Positions 19,197-29,325 of a stretch of DNA of 64,000 nt are shown piece by piece. Numbering within the stretch: the first letter of the stretch is position 1; every line of letters starts with the position of its first letter. Location of the stretch: assembly GCF_034674885.1 (NCBI RefSeq), contig NZ_JAUCDS010000016.1, positions 1-64,000 of the forward strand, read 5' to 3'. Under the pieces are notes generated by a model. That model made no database searches. It saw only the letters and a program-made list of their open reading frames with translations, and was not told where the DNA came from. This stretch comes from Castellaniella sp034674885 (GTDB taxonomy: Bacteria > Pseudomonadota > Gammaproteobacteria > Burkholderiales > Burkholderiaceae_B). The translations under genes were made by a program, and so were the position numbers.

Positions 19197-19985
19197 TTAT
19201 TGAGCGGGGAACTGGATCAGGCCTTCGGCGAAGTATTTTTTCGCGAAACCCTGGATGGTGCCATCGGCCAGCATGGCCTTCAGGACCTTGTCCACGTCGG
19301 TCTTCAGTTTGTTGCCTTTGCGCAGACCCATGGCGATGGGGTCGTTCAGGATGGGATCGTCCAGCGTCATCTGGGCCAGTTCGTAGTCCGCGCCTTCGGG
19401 TTTGCTCAGGAAACCTTCAACCGCGCTCTGGGCTTCCTGGAAGGTGGCATCCAGGCGCCCGGCGGTCACGTCTACGTAGGCGTTGGTGTAGCTGGGGTAG
19501 GACACCACGGTCACGCCTTTGGGCGCCCAGTATTTACGGGCGTAGGTTTCCATGGTGGTGCCTTGCTGCACGCCCACGCGCTTGCCCTTCAGGGATTCGG
19601 CGGTGGGTTCGAGGCCGCTGCCTTTTTTGACCATGAGCTTGACCGGCACGATGTACATCGGCGTGGAGAAGTCGATGACTTTCTTGCGAGCCTCGGTGGC
19701 GGTCATGGTGGAGTTGGCCAGGTCGAATTTGCGGGCCTGCAGGCCTGGGATCAAGCCGTCGAAGGACTGATCGATCCAGACGCATTTGCGCTGCAGCCGT
19801 TTGCACAGTTCGTTGCCGATGTCGATGTCGAAGCCTTCGAGCTGACCGTTCGGATTGCGGTATTCAAACGGGGGGTAGCCGGCTTCGGTGGCGATCTTGA
19901 GTTCCTGGGCATCGGCGGCGGAACTGGCCGCGGGGATCAGCCCGGCTGCGATCAGCAGCGCGGCGCCAAGCAAAGTCGTTTTCAT
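19197..19985 (-). CDS. hisJ: Periplasmic basic amino acid-binding protein, HisJ/ArgT type
   Basis: Substrate-binding protein of the importer, 262 residues with signal peptide (cleavage near ASSA-ADAQ). Family motifs: LKIATEAGYPPFEYRN, LEGFDIDIGNELCKRLQRKC (the two cysteines form the disulfide known in HisJ and ArgT), SFDGLIPGLQARKFD and the hinge GKRVGVQQGTTME. AGGAGA lies before the ATG. It heads the four-gene operon and is likely more highly expressed than the membrane genes, which fits the hairpin that follows it. Confidence 0.92.
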   Translation of the reverse strand: MKTTLLGAALLIAAGLIPAASSAADAQELKIATEAGYPPFEYRNPNGQLEGFDIDIGNELCKRLQRKCVWIDQSFDGLIPGLQARKFDLANSTMTATEARKKVIDFSTPMYIVPVKLMVKKGSGLEPTAESLKGKRVGVQQGTTMETYARKYWAPKGVTVVSYPSYTNAYVDVTAGRLDATFQEAQSAVEGFLSKPEGADYELAQMTLDDPILNDPIAMGLRKGNKLKTDVDKVLKAMLADGTIQGFAKKYFAEGLIQFPAQ

Positions 19986-20096
19986 CGGATGGTTCTCCTG
20001 TGGGGCCGGAATCGGGGTAGTCGCCCGGCGGTAACAAGGCGTGATGTTAACTCAGGACGCAGCGCAGCCGCATCAAGCATTACCCGTAGATACGGC

Positions 20097-20768
20097 TTAT
20101 TCAGGCAGGGCAGGCTCGCGGCTGGGTTCGATCTGAACGGCGTCCTGGATCTGGCGGATGACCTCGTCCAGGTCGTCGGTGACGGTGATCAGGTCGATGT
20201 CGAAGGGGCTGACCGTGCCGTTGGGAACCAGCTGGTCGCGGATCCAGTCGATCAGGCCGGACCAGAATTCGGTGCCCACCAGGATGATGGGTGCGGGGGG
20301 TTGTTTCAGCGTCTGCACCAGCGTGATGGCCTCGAACAGCTCGTCCAGGGTGCCAAAGCCGCCCGGCAGTACCACGTAGGCCAGGCTGTGCATGAAGAAC
20401 GAGGCCTTGCGCGAATTGAAGTATTCGAAGTGCAGGCTGTCGGTCTGGTAGGAATTGTCGGTGTTCTCCCGAGGCAGGCGGATGTTCAGTCCGACGCTGC
20501 GTCCGCCGGCTTCGAAGGCGCCCCGGTTGGCGGCTTCCATCAGGCCCGGCCCGCCGCCGGCGATGACCGGCACGCCCAGTTGTGCGATGCGAGCGCCCAG
20601 TTCCTGGCCCAGTTCGTAGAAGGGGTGGCCGCGCGGAATGCGGGCGCTGCCGAAAATGCTGACGCCCAGGCCGATTTTCTGGAAAGCCGTGGCGGCTTTG
20701 CTCATCTCTGCAATAATCGTGGGAATCTGTTGTTCCGCCGAAAGCCGTTTTGTCTTGTTGTCTGTCAT
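20097..20768 (-). CDS. LOG-family protein (putative nucleoside monophosphate phosphoribohydrolase)
   Basis: Rossmann-fold protein of the LONELY GUY family, 223 residues. The two signature motifs are present: GGGPGLMEAANRGAFEAGG and PGGFGTLDELFE; SIFGSARIPRGHP is the typical beginning. Homologues cleave ribose 5-phosphate from cytokinin ribotides or from AMP-like nucleotides; the substrate here is unknown. The ATG at 20768 has AAGG 8 bases upstream; an alternative ATG at 20705 (MSKAATAF) would remove the overlap with polA. Its start codon overlaps that of the divergent polA by 2 bp. Confidence 0.9.
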   Translation of the reverse strand: MTDNKTKRLSAEQQIPTIIAEMSKAATAFQKIGLGVSIFGSARIPRGHPFYELGQELGARIAQLGVPVIAGGGPGLMEAANRGAFEAGGRSVGLNIRLPRENTDNSYQTDSLHFEYFNSRKASFFMHSLAYVVLPGGFGTLDELFEAITLVQTLKQPPAPIILVGTEFWSGLIDWIRDQLVPNGTVSPFDIDLITVTDDLDEVIRQIQDAVQIEPSREPALPE

Positions 20769-23493
20769 GAAAAAAACCTTGTTGCTTGTCGATGGGTCCA
20801 GCTACCTGTACCGCGCTTATCATGCGATGCCTGATTTGCGTAATGCACAGGGCGAACCCACGGGGGCCTTGTACGGTGTCATCTCCATGTTACGGAGGCT
20901 GGTGTCTGATTACAAGGACACGGCGCAGTTTGGCGCCTGCGTGTTCGATGCGCCTGGCGGGTCGTTCAGGGAACAGATGTATCCGCAATACAAGGCCAAT
21001 CGGCCGTCCATGCCCGAGGACCTGCGCGCCCAGATTCCCGCCATCCATGAGGCAGCGGCGGCATTGGGCTGGACCGTGATCGCGACACCCGGCGTCGAGG
21101 CCGACGATGTGATCGGCACGTTGGCGGTGCAGGCGGCCAAAAGTGACTTTTATACCATCATTTCGACTGGCGACAAGGATCTGGCCCAGTTGGTGAACGA
21201 TCAGGTGGAACTGATCAACACCATGTCGGGCGATCGCCAGGATCGCGAGGGCGTGATCCGCAAGTTCGGCGTGCCGCCCGAACGCATCATCGACTATCTG
21301 ATGCTGACCGGTGACACGGTGGACAATGTGCCCGGCGTGGACAAGGTCGGCCCCAAGACAGCCGCGAAATGGCTGAATGAATACGGCAGCATCGAGGCCC
21401 TGGTGGCGCAGGCCGGACAGATCAAGGGTGTTGCGGGGGCCAATCTGCGCCAGGCGGTCGATCATTTTCCGCTGACCCGCGACTTGCTGACGATCAAGCT
21501 GGATTGCGATCTGCCGCCTGAATACGCGGTGGCGGCCATGCCCTTGCGGGATCCCGATCAGGCGACTCTGATCCGCCTGTACGAACGATACGGGTTCCGG
21601 TCCTGGCTGCGCGAGGCAACCGGCGACCCCGATCGGTTGCCCCAGCAGGACGCCCGCGTGGCGCAGCCCCAGGCCGTGCCGTCGGCGCCTGATCAACTGC
21701 GTTACGAGACCATTCTGGACCAGGACCATTTCGCACAGTGGCTGGAACGACTGCGCGCGGCGCCCCTGGTCGCACTGGATACTGAAACCACCAGCCTGGA
21801 CCCCATGGCGGCCCGCCTGGTTGGCCTGTCGATGGCGGTCGAGCCGGGCCATGCGGCCTACATCCCGGTCGGTCATCGCGCGCCCGGCACGCCCGACCAA
21901 CTGGATCGCGCCTGGGTGCTGGACCAGTTGCGACCCTGGATCGAGGATCCTGCCGCCCCCAAATTGCTGCATCACGCCAAATACGACGCCCACGTGTTCG
22001 CCAACGAAGGCCTTGCCCTGCGCGGCGTGCGCCACGACACGATGCTGCAGGCCTATGTGCTGCAGTCGCATCGACGTGTCAATCTGCAGGATCTGTGCAT
22101 CCAGTGGCTGGGGGTCACGGGGACTACCTACGAGGACCTGTGCGGCAAGGGCGCCCGCCAGATCGGCTTTGACGAGGTCGACCTGGAACGCGCCGCGCAC
22201 TATGCCGCCGAGGATGCCGATTTCACTTTGCGCCTGCACCAGGTGCTGCTGCCGCAGGTGCAGGCGCACCCTGGCCTGCTGAGCACCTACGAACTGGAAA
22301 TCCGTACCTCGGACGTCCTGGTTCGCATCGAGAGCAACGGTGTGGCCATCGACGCCGATGTGCTGGCCCGGCAAAGCCACGAACTGGGGCAGCAGATGAT
22401 CGACCTGGAGGCCCAGGCGCATACCCTGGCGGGCCAGCCCTTCAATCTGAATTCGCCCAAGCAGCTCGGCGAGATCCTGTTCACCCAGATGCAGCTGCCC
22501 GTGCTGCGCAAGACCGCTGGCGGGGCGCCGTCCACCGACGAAGACGTCCTGACTCGTCTGGCAGCCGACTATCCCTTGCCCCGCCTGCTGCTGGATTACC
22601 GGGGCATCGCGAAACTGAAATCCACCTATACCGACAAACTGCCGCGCATGATCGATGCGCGCACGGGCCGGGTGCACACGCGGTACGCCCAGGCAGCAGT
22701 CATCACCGGGCGTCTGGCCTCATCGGATCCCAATCTGCAGAATATTCCGGTGCGCACGGCCGAGGGTCGGCGGGTGCGTTCGGCCTTTGTGTCCAGCCTG
22801 GGCAGTATTGTCTCGGCCGACTATTCCCAGATCGAATTGCGGGTCATGGCGCATGTGTCGGGAGACGCCAATCTGCGCCGTGCCTTTGCCGAAGGCCAGG
22901 ACATCCACCGCGCCACGGCTGCCGAGGTCTTCGGCGTAGCCCCCGACCAGGTCGATGCCGAGCACCGACGGGCCGCCAAGGCCATCAATTTCGGCCTGAT
23001 CTACGGTATGGGTGAATTCGGCCTGGCGTCCAATCTGGGCATCACCCGCGCGGCGGCCAAATCCTATATCGATCGGTACTTCATGCGGTATCCGGGCGTG
23101 GCGGAATACATGGACCGCATTCGCCGTCAGGCGCGGGAACAGGGCTATGTCGAAACCGTCTTTGGCCGGCGCCTGTATTTTCCCGATCTGGCTGGCGCCA
23201 AGGGGCCCCGCGCAGCCGCAGCCGAACGCGCCGCCATCAACGCCCCGATGCAGGGGACGGCAGCCGATCTGATCAAGATGGCCATGGTTGCCGTGCAGGA
23301 CTGGATGTCTGCGGACGGGCTGCGCAGCCTGATGGTCATGCAGGTGCATGACGAACTGGTGTTCGATGCGGCACCCGACGAAGTCGACGTGCTGCGCCAG
23401 CGGGTGCCTGAGTTGATGGCGGGGGTGGCCGAATTGGCGGTGCCGCTGGTGGCCGAAGTCGGGGTTGGGCGTGACTGGGGCGAGGCCCACTGA
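20767..23493 (+). CDS. polA: DNA polymerase I
   Basis: Repair and Okazaki-fragment polymerase, 908 residues. Residues 1-320 form the 5'-3' nuclease (LLVDGSSYLYRAYHAMPDL; VEADDVIGTLA; DNVPGVDKVGPKTAAKWL). The 3'-5' proofreading domain keeps its metal ligands (LVALDTETTSLDP; HHAKYD; HYAAEDADFTLRL). The polymerase domain has the A motif SADYSQIELRVMAHVSGD, the O-helix RRAAKAINFGLIYGMG and the C motif QVHDELVFD, so all three activities look intact. I start at 20767 (MKKTLLLVDGSS); the frame is open further up inside the divergent LOG gene. No clear Shine-Dalgarno sequence precedes this ATG. Confidence 0.98.
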   Translation: MKKTLLLVDGSSYLYRAYHAMPDLRNAQGEPTGALYGVISMLRRLVSDYKDTAQFGACVFDAPGGSFREQMYPQYKANRPSMPEDLRAQIPAIHEAAAALGWTVIATPGVEADDVIGTLAVQAAKSDFYTIISTGDKDLAQLVNDQVELINTMSGDRQDREGVIRKFGVPPERIIDYLMLTGDTVDNVPGVDKVGPKTAAKWLNEYGSIEALVAQAGQIKGVAGANLRQAVDHFPLTRDLLTIKLDCDLPPEYAVAAMPLRDPDQATLIRLYERYGFRSWLREATGDPDRLPQQDARVAQPQAVPSAPDQLRYETILDQDHFAQWLERLRAAPLVALDTETTSLDPMAARLVGLSMAVEPGHAAYIPVGHRAPGTPDQLDRAWVLDQLRPWIEDPAAPKLLHHAKYDAHVFANEGLALRGVRHDTMLQAYVLQSHRRVNLQDLCIQWLGVTGTTYEDLCGKGARQIGFDEVDLERAAHYAAEDADFTLRLHQVLLPQVQAHPGLLSTYELEIRTSDVLVRIESNGVAIDADVLARQSHELGQQMIDLEAQAHTLAGQPFNLNSPKQLGEILFTQMQLPVLRKTAGGAPSTDEDVLTRLAADYPLPRLLLDYRGIAKLKSTYTDKLPRMIDARTGRVHTRYAQAAVITGRLASSDPNLQNIPVRTAEGRRVRSAFVSSLGSIVSADYSQIELRVMAHVSGDANLRRAFAEGQDIHRATAAEVFGVAPDQVDAEHRRAAKAINFGLIYGMGEFGLASNLGITRAAAKSYIDRYFMRYPGVAEYMDRIRRQAREQGYVETVFGRRLYFPDLAGAKGPRAAAAERAAINAPMQGTAADLIKMAMVAVQDWMSADGLRSLMVMQVHDELVFDAAPDEVDVLRQRVPELMAGVAELAVPLVAEVGVGRDWGEAH

Positions 23494-23504
23494 TTGCGTT
23501 TCGT

Positions 23505-23523
23505 GCCCGGCGCGAGGCCGGGC
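23505..23523. terminator. Hairpin between convergent polA and Na/Pi cotransporter genes
   Basis: GCCCGGC (23505-23511) and GCCGGGC (23517-23523) pair around GCGAG. There is no clear T-run on either side, so termination is possible but uncertain. It sits squarely between two converging stop codons. Confidence 0.5.
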
Positions 23524-23526
23524 GGT

Positions 23527-25185
23527 TCAGTCTGCCTCGCGCAGCCGGTTGGGCCGCAGTTCGCCATGGCGGGCCAGGATCGGGTAGGCGGCAGCGTTGA
23601 CCAGGTAGGCATTGACGCCGCCCGCGTCGCGCAGGATCTCCAGATAAAAGGCGCCGACCTCGGCGACGTCGATCCGGCCGGTCTTGATACGGTCCAGGTG
23701 ACGGTCGGCGGCCTTGGTTTCCAGCGTGCGAAAATATTCCTTTTCGAATGCCAGGGTGCGAGCCACCTGGCGGTCGCCGGACACGAACAGGGACGCGGCC
23801 TGGCGCAGGTTGTTTTGCAGGCGCTCCAGTGTGTCGGCGAGTTCGGCCTGCTGTTCGGCGCTCAGCGCCCAGTGTTTTTTGTGCAGGCGGCTGGCATGGC
23901 CCAGCAGCCCCATGCCTGAGACGCTGGCCGCATGGGCCATGTTCATCGAAAAGGTCAGGATGGCCTTCAGATACTGTTCATCCTCGGGGCTGAGGCTTTC
24001 CTGGTCCAGGGTCGCCAGGTAGGTGGTGACCGACTGATCCAGTTCGCCGATGACCCCGTTCAGGTAGCGGGCGCGGCCGGTGGCGGGGTTGTCGTCCCGC
24101 AGCAGGGCGCGTTGGGTCAGCTGCAGGGATTCGCGCAGCAGGTCCGTCAGGCGCAGGGCTTCGCGGGCCGCCTGGCCCAGGGCCACGGCGGGGACTTCGC
24201 GGGCGGACTCGTCCAGGTAGCGGGGGCGGGCCGGGTCGTCGGGGTTGCTGCGTTGCGGCATCAGGCGCTGCAGCAGCCGGGCGTAGGGCCGCAGCATCGG
24301 CATGAAGCAGGCGGCCACGACCAGGTTGAAGATCAGATGGAAATTGGCGACCCCGTGGGCCGGATCCCCGCCCAGGGCCTGCATGATGTCGGGCGCCCAG
24401 GGCAGCAGGGCCATGCCCAGCAGGCAGCCGATGACCCGGGTGCCCAGGTTGCCCACTGGCAGGCGGCGGGACGCCGGATTGTCGTCATGGCCGCCTTCCA
24501 GAACCGGGTTGATGGCGGTGCCCAGATTGGCTCCCAGCACCAGGGTGTAGGCCAGCGCGGGGTCGGCCAGGCCGTGATGCGCCAGCGACATGATCAGCAC
24601 CACGACCGCCACGCTGGAATGGGATGCCCAGGTCAGCGCGGTGCTGGCCAGCAGCGCCAGCAGCGGTGCCTCGCCCAGAGCGTCGAGCGCCGTGCCCAGC
24701 ATGGGCGCGCTTTTCAGCGGCTCGAACATCGTCACGAGTTCCTGCAGGGCCAGCAGCAGCAGGCCCAGGCCGACGAAGGCGCGCCCCAGGTCGCGGGCGC
24801 GCCCGGGAGCGTAGTGTCGGAACATCCAGACGCCGATCAGGATCAGCCCCGGCGCCAGCATGGTCGGATTGAAGGACAAGGCTTGCACGATCAGGGTCGT
24901 GCCGACGTTGGCGCCCAGCATGGCGGCCAGGCCTGGCACCAGGGAAACCAGCCCGTCCATCGCAAAACCGGCGATCATCAGCCCGGTGGCGGTGCTGCTC
25001 TGGATGGCGGCCGTGACCAGCAGGCCGGTGCCGAAGGCGCGAGGCAGGGACCCCATGGCCCGTCCCATCCACAGCCCGAGGCTCTTGCCGAAGGCCCGCT
25101 GTACTCCGGTTTGCACCATGTGGACGCCCCACAGCAGCAGGGCGATGAATCCACTGAAGGCGACGATGACCTGGAGTTCTCGCAT
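23527..25185 (-). CDS. Na/phosphate cotransporter with PhoU-like C-terminal domain
   Basis: Inner-membrane protein of the NptA/YjbB family, 552 residues. The first half (about 1-320) has two inverted transporter repeats; the family motif QSSTATGLMIAGF is in the first, and the second has a variant SHSSVAVVVLIMS where Q is replaced by H. The second half (about 340-545) is helical and PhoU-like, with SPEDEQYLKAILTFSMNMAHAA and DRQVARTLAFEKEYFR. It should move phosphate with sodium; YjbB exports phosphate in E. coli. It begins 13 bp after htpX on the same strand. Confidence 0.9.
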   Translation of the reverse strand: MRELQVIVAFSGFIALLLWGVHMVQTGVQRAFGKSLGLWMGRAMGSLPRAFGTGLLVTAAIQSSTATGLMIAGFAMDGLVSLVPGLAAMLGANVGTTLIVQALSFNPTMLAPGLILIGVWMFRHYAPGRARDLGRAFVGLGLLLLALQELVTMFEPLKSAPMLGTALDALGEAPLLALLASTALTWASHSSVAVVVLIMSLAHHGLADPALAYTLVLGANLGTAINPVLEGGHDDNPASRRLPVGNLGTRVIGCLLGMALLPWAPDIMQALGGDPAHGVANFHLIFNLVVAACFMPMLRPYARLLQRLMPQRSNPDDPARPRYLDESAREVPAVALGQAAREALRLTDLLRESLQLTQRALLRDDNPATGRARYLNGVIGELDQSVTTYLATLDQESLSPEDEQYLKAILTFSMNMAHAASVSGMGLLGHASRLHKKHWALSAEQQAELADTLERLQNNLRQAASLFVSGDRQVARTLAFEKEYFRTLETKAADRHLDRIKTGRIDVAEVGAFYLEILRDAGGVNAYLVNAAAYPILARHGELRPNRLREAD

Positions 25186-25198
25186 GGCGGGCCCTGGC

Positions 25199-26074
25199 TC
25201 AGGTCTGTTGGCGGCGCAGGGCCTCGATGCGCTGTTCGATGGGCGGGTGCGAGGCGAACAGGGCGCCCAGGGCGCCGCCGGTGATGCCCGCAGCCTGGAA
25301 GGACTTTGGCAGTTCGCCGGCTTCGACGCCGCCCAGGCGCGCCAGGGCGTGGATCATGGGTTCGCGGGAACCCAGCAGGTGGGCAGAGCCTGCGTCCGCC
25401 CGGTATTCGCGCTGGCGGGAAAACCATGCCACGATGATCGAGGCGATCACGCCGAACAGGATTTCGCAGATGAGCACGCTGGCGTAGTAGCCCATGCCCA
25501 CGCCGCGTTCGTTCTTCAGGATGGCGCGATCGATGAAATAGCCCACCAGGCGCGAGAGGAAGATGACGAAGGTGTTGACCACGCCCTGGATCAGGGTCAG
25601 CGTGATCATGTCGCCGTTGGCGACGTGGGCGACCTCGTGCCCCAGAACGGCGGTGACTTCTTCTTCGGTCATCGACGACAGCAGGCCGGTGGACACTGCT
25701 ACCAGGGATTCATTGCGAAAGGCGCCCGTGGCGAAGGCATTGGGCGCGCCTTCGTAGATGGCGACTTCGGGGCGGCCGATGCCGGCGCGGTCGGCCAGCT
25801 GGTGCACGGTGTCCACCAGCCAGGCCTCGCGCTGATTGCGCGGTGCCTGGGGATCGATGACGTGGGCGCCCGTGCTGGTCTTGGCCATCCATTTGCTCAT
25901 CAGCAGCGAAATGAAGGACCCGCCAAAACCGATGACGGCCGCAAAGACCAGCAGCTGGGTCGGGTTGATGCCGTTGGCCGTCAGATAACGGCCAACACCC
26001 AGCAGGTTCATGGTGATGCTGAGCACCAGCATGACGGCCATATTGGTGGCGAGAAACAGGATGATGCGCTTCAT
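25199..26074 (-). CDS. htpX: Membrane zinc protease HtpX
   Basis: M48-family inner-membrane protease for membrane-protein quality control, 291 residues (E. coli 293). The catalytic motif HEVAHVANGD and the downstream ligand segment EYRADAGSAHLLG are intact; four hydrophobic helices flank the catalytic domain (two near 1-55, two near 150-215). The start at 26074 (MKRIILFLATNMAVM) matches the family, and the frame runs on upstream without sense. In enterics it is a Cpx and heat-shock gene; I see no convincing sigma32 site in the shared gap to the divergent DMT gene. Confidence 0.97.
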   Translation of the reverse strand: MKRIILFLATNMAVMLVLSITMNLLGVGRYLTANGINPTQLLVFAAVIGFGGSFISLLMSKWMAKTSTGAHVIDPQAPRNQREAWLVDTVHQLADRAGIGRPEVAIYEGAPNAFATGAFRNESLVAVSTGLLSSMTEEEVTAVLGHEVAHVANGDMITLTLIQGVVNTFVIFLSRLVGYFIDRAILKNERGVGMGYYASVLICEILFGVIASIIVAWFSRQREYRADAGSAHLLGSREPMIHALARLGGVEAGELPKSFQAAGITGGALGALFASHPPIEQRIEALRRQQT

Positions 26075-26161
26075 GTGAGGGACGGCTCCGCGAGTCGGTT
26101 TTGATGTGCCCAAAGTGTATAGTATCGGCTTTGCGAACTGTATCCCGTTGTGGTGACAAAC

Positions 26162-27063
26162 ATGCAGTCCTTGTGGATGCTGCTGGCCTGTGCGATGTTC
26201 GCCATGATGGGGGCCTTCGTCAAGGTCGCCGCCGACCTGGGCGCCACTTTGCCCGAAATCGTGCTCTTCCGGGGCATTCCATCGGTCCTGCTGCTGTTTT
26301 TCTGGGCTCGGTCCACGCGCCGCACCATCCGCCCCTCCAGCTGGCGTCTGCACATCTGGCGCAATATCAGCGGGATCGCCTCGATGTGGCTGGGGTTCTT
26401 CGCCTTGTCGCAACTGGCCCTGCCGACTGCCATCAGCCTGAATTACACTGCACCGCTGTTCATTGCCGGCTGGCTGATGTTCTTCGGCGGTGCCCAGCGC
26501 GATCCCGTTCGCGTGCTGGCGGTGCTGGCCGGTTTTCTGGGTGTGCTGGGCATTCTGCGGCCCAGCGTCGAACACGATCAATGGATGGCTGCCCTGATGG
26601 GTCTGGGGGCAGGGGGGCTGGCCGCCATCGCCATGATGCAGATCCGTCAGCTGGGACAGATCGGCGAACCTGAATGGCGCACCGTGCTGCTGTTTTCCAT
26701 CGGTGTGTGCATCAGCGGCGTGGTCGGCATCGGTGTGCAGGGCTGGCGCACGTCCGACCCCCTGGCATTGCTGGCCCTGACCGGACTGGGCCTGGCCGGC
26801 CTGGTGGGGCAGCTCACCATGACGCGCGCATTCGGCTTGGGGTCTACCCTGTTGACGGCCGCCCTTCAGTACACCACCATCATCTTTGCCGCGCTGATCG
26901 GCATCCTGTTCTGGGGTGATCGACCGGCTCCGCTGGCCTGGGCAGGCATGGCGCTGATCATCGGTTCGGGCTTGTTGTCGGTATGGCGTACGCATATGGA
27001 ATCCCGCACCCTGCGCAGCCGACCGCTCGCAGGGGCACAGCAGACCAAGGAGGTAAACCCATC

Positions 27064-27067
<4 letters not shown>
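26162..27067 (+). CDS. EamA-type drug/metabolite exporter (DMT superfamily)
   Basis: Inner-membrane permease of 301 residues with ten predicted helices in two EamA repeats (1-140; 145-285). Typical segments: MLLACAMFAMMGAFVKVAADL, EIVLFRGIPSVLLLFFW, ALPTAISLNYTAPLFIA and YTTIIFAALIGILFWGD. The substrate is unknown. ATG at 26162 is preferred; a GTG four codons upstream (26150) is possible. It is divergent from htpX and overlaps sseA by 4 bp, indicating translational coupling. Confidence 0.88.
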
Positions 27068-27933
<866 letters not shown>

Positions 27934-27954
27934 TGCCCGATCTTGTATCACCCG

Positions 27955-27984
27955 GGCCCCGGCGGCAACGCGCGGGGCCTTTGT
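27955..27984 (+). terminator. Intrinsic terminator after sseA
   Basis: GGCCCCG (27955-27961) pairs with CGGGGCC (27973-27979), with an inner GCG/CGC pair set closed by a GCAA tetraloop and one bulged G; TTTGTCTT follows. The T-run is imperfect. Confidence 0.65.
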
Positions 27985-27994
27985 CTTCGGGATG

Positions 27995-29125
27995 TCAGGC
28001 CATCAGGCGCCGGTACCAGGCGTGGAAATGCGCCATCCCGTCTTCCAGCGGGCTCTGGTAGGGGCCGCATTCGCTGGTGCCGCGCTGCATCAGAGCGCGG
28101 CGTCCAGCATCCATGCGTTCGCCGATTTCATCGTCTTCCACGGCAGTTTCCATGTAGGCGGCTCGCTGTGCCTCGATGAATTCGCGCTCGAAGGCGACGA
28201 TTTCCTCGGGGTAGTAGAACTCGATGACGTTGACGGTTTCCTGGGGACTGACCGGGTGCAGGGTCGAGAGCACCAGCACGTGCGGGTAGAGTTCGATCAT
28301 GTGGGTGGGGAAATACGTCACCCAGATCGCTCCGAAATCCGGCGTCGACCCGGACCGGTACTGCAGCAGGCGGTCGTGCCATTGGCGGTAGACGTCCGTG
28401 CCCGGCTGCCCCAGCGCCTGGTGTACGCCGACCTTCTGCATGCTGTGGAAGTCGCCGAACTCCCAGTTCAGGTCGTCGCAGGTCACGAACTGCCCCAATC
28501 CCGGATGGAAGGGGCCGACGTGGTAGTCCTCCAGATAGACTTCGATGAAGGTTTTCCAGTTGTAGCGGCAGGTGTGGATTTCGACGTGATCCAGCTGGTA
28601 GTCGCTGAAGGCGAATTCCGGGCGGGCGAACAGGCCGTCCAGGTCTTGTGCGGGGTGGCGTTCGCCCTCGAAGAGCAGGCCGTGGTAGCGATGCAGCGGG
28701 AAATCGGCCAATCGGGCATCCGGCTGTTCCGGGAACAGGGGCGCGTCCAGCAGCTTGCCCTGGGTGTCGTAGCTCCAGTGGTGCACCGGACACAGGATGC
28801 GCCCGCCCGTCTGGCACAGGTTTCCGGATGCGCAGGCCGCGTTGCGGCCGTCCTGGCTGCCCAGCATCAGCGCCTGGCGGTGGCGGCATACGTTGGACAG
28901 CAGGCGCACTTCGTGGCGGTCGCGCAGCAGCACGCGCCCGCCGCCTTCGTGGGTCAGGGTGCGCCAGTCGCCGGGTTCCGGCACCATCTGTTCGTGGCCG
29001 ACGTAGCGTGCGCTGTGGGCGAATATCTGCTGTCGTTCTCGCGCCAGGATGGCGGGATCGAAATAATGATGGACGGGCAACTGGCTGGCCAGGTCCGCGC
29101 CGGAAGGGATGGTTGGATAGCTCAT
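27995..29125 (-). CDS. Rieske non-heme iron oxygenase, large subunit type
   Basis: 376 residues. The Rieske [2Fe-2S] ligands are C80-R-H82 and C112-PV-H115; the mononuclear iron site is in the segment FIEVYLEDYHVGPFHPGL (two His and upstream acids). The gap between the two ligand pairs is 29 residues against about 15-18 usual, and the added part holds two more cysteines (C98, C104). GGGGGGAA precedes the ATG at 29125. No reductase, ferredoxin or small subunit lies nearby, so electrons must come from elsewhere. Substrate unknown; it could be a demethylase or hydroxylase of a housekeeping metabolite. Confidence 0.87.
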   Translation of the reverse strand: MSYPTIPSGADLASQLPVHHYFDPAILARERQQIFAHSARYVGHEQMVPEPGDWRTLTHEGGGRVLLRDRHEVRLLSNVCRHRQALMLGSQDGRNAACASGNLCQTGGRILCPVHHWSYDTQGKLLDAPLFPEQPDARLADFPLHRYHGLLFEGERHPAQDLDGLFARPEFAFSDYQLDHVEIHTCRYNWKTFIEVYLEDYHVGPFHPGLGQFVTCDDLNWEFGDFHSMQKVGVHQALGQPGTDVYRQWHDRLLQYRSGSTPDFGAIWVTYFPTHMIELYPHVLVLSTLHPVSPQETVNVIEFYYPEEIVAFEREFIEAQRAAYMETAVEDDEIGERMDAGRRALMQRGTSECGPYQSPLEDGMAHFHAWYRRLMA

Positions 29126-29291
29126 GATTCCCCCCGCCAAGAATGATGCCGGCCGATGAGGCCGGTGCGAAGAAAATGCCCGCCGGGGACGGGACAGGGG
29201 CAAAAATTGTACCCCAGCCGGGCAGGGCCGATTTCCGGGGCCGCTCCGCAGGGTCCGGAGCCGGCATTTTCCCCCGGCCCCGGGGTTCTCG

Positions 29292-29297
29292 TACAAT
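29292..29297 (+). promoter_or_regulatory. Candidate -10 of xseB-ispA-dxs-folE2
   Basis: TACAAT lies 28 bp before the xseB ATG. No strong -35 element is seen. Just upstream, CCGGGGCCG (29235-29243) and CGGCCCCGG (29275-29283) form a GC-rich inverted repeat around a nested CTCCG/CGGAG pair. Confidence 0.45.
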
Positions 29298-29325
29298 CCA
29301 GTCTGGACGTCAATGATGAAACCCC

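Noticed and set aside
26075..26161. Sigma32 heat-shock promoter for htpX
   Set aside because: No CTTGAA/CCCCAT pair was found; only AT-rich TATA-like sequence shared with the divergent gene.
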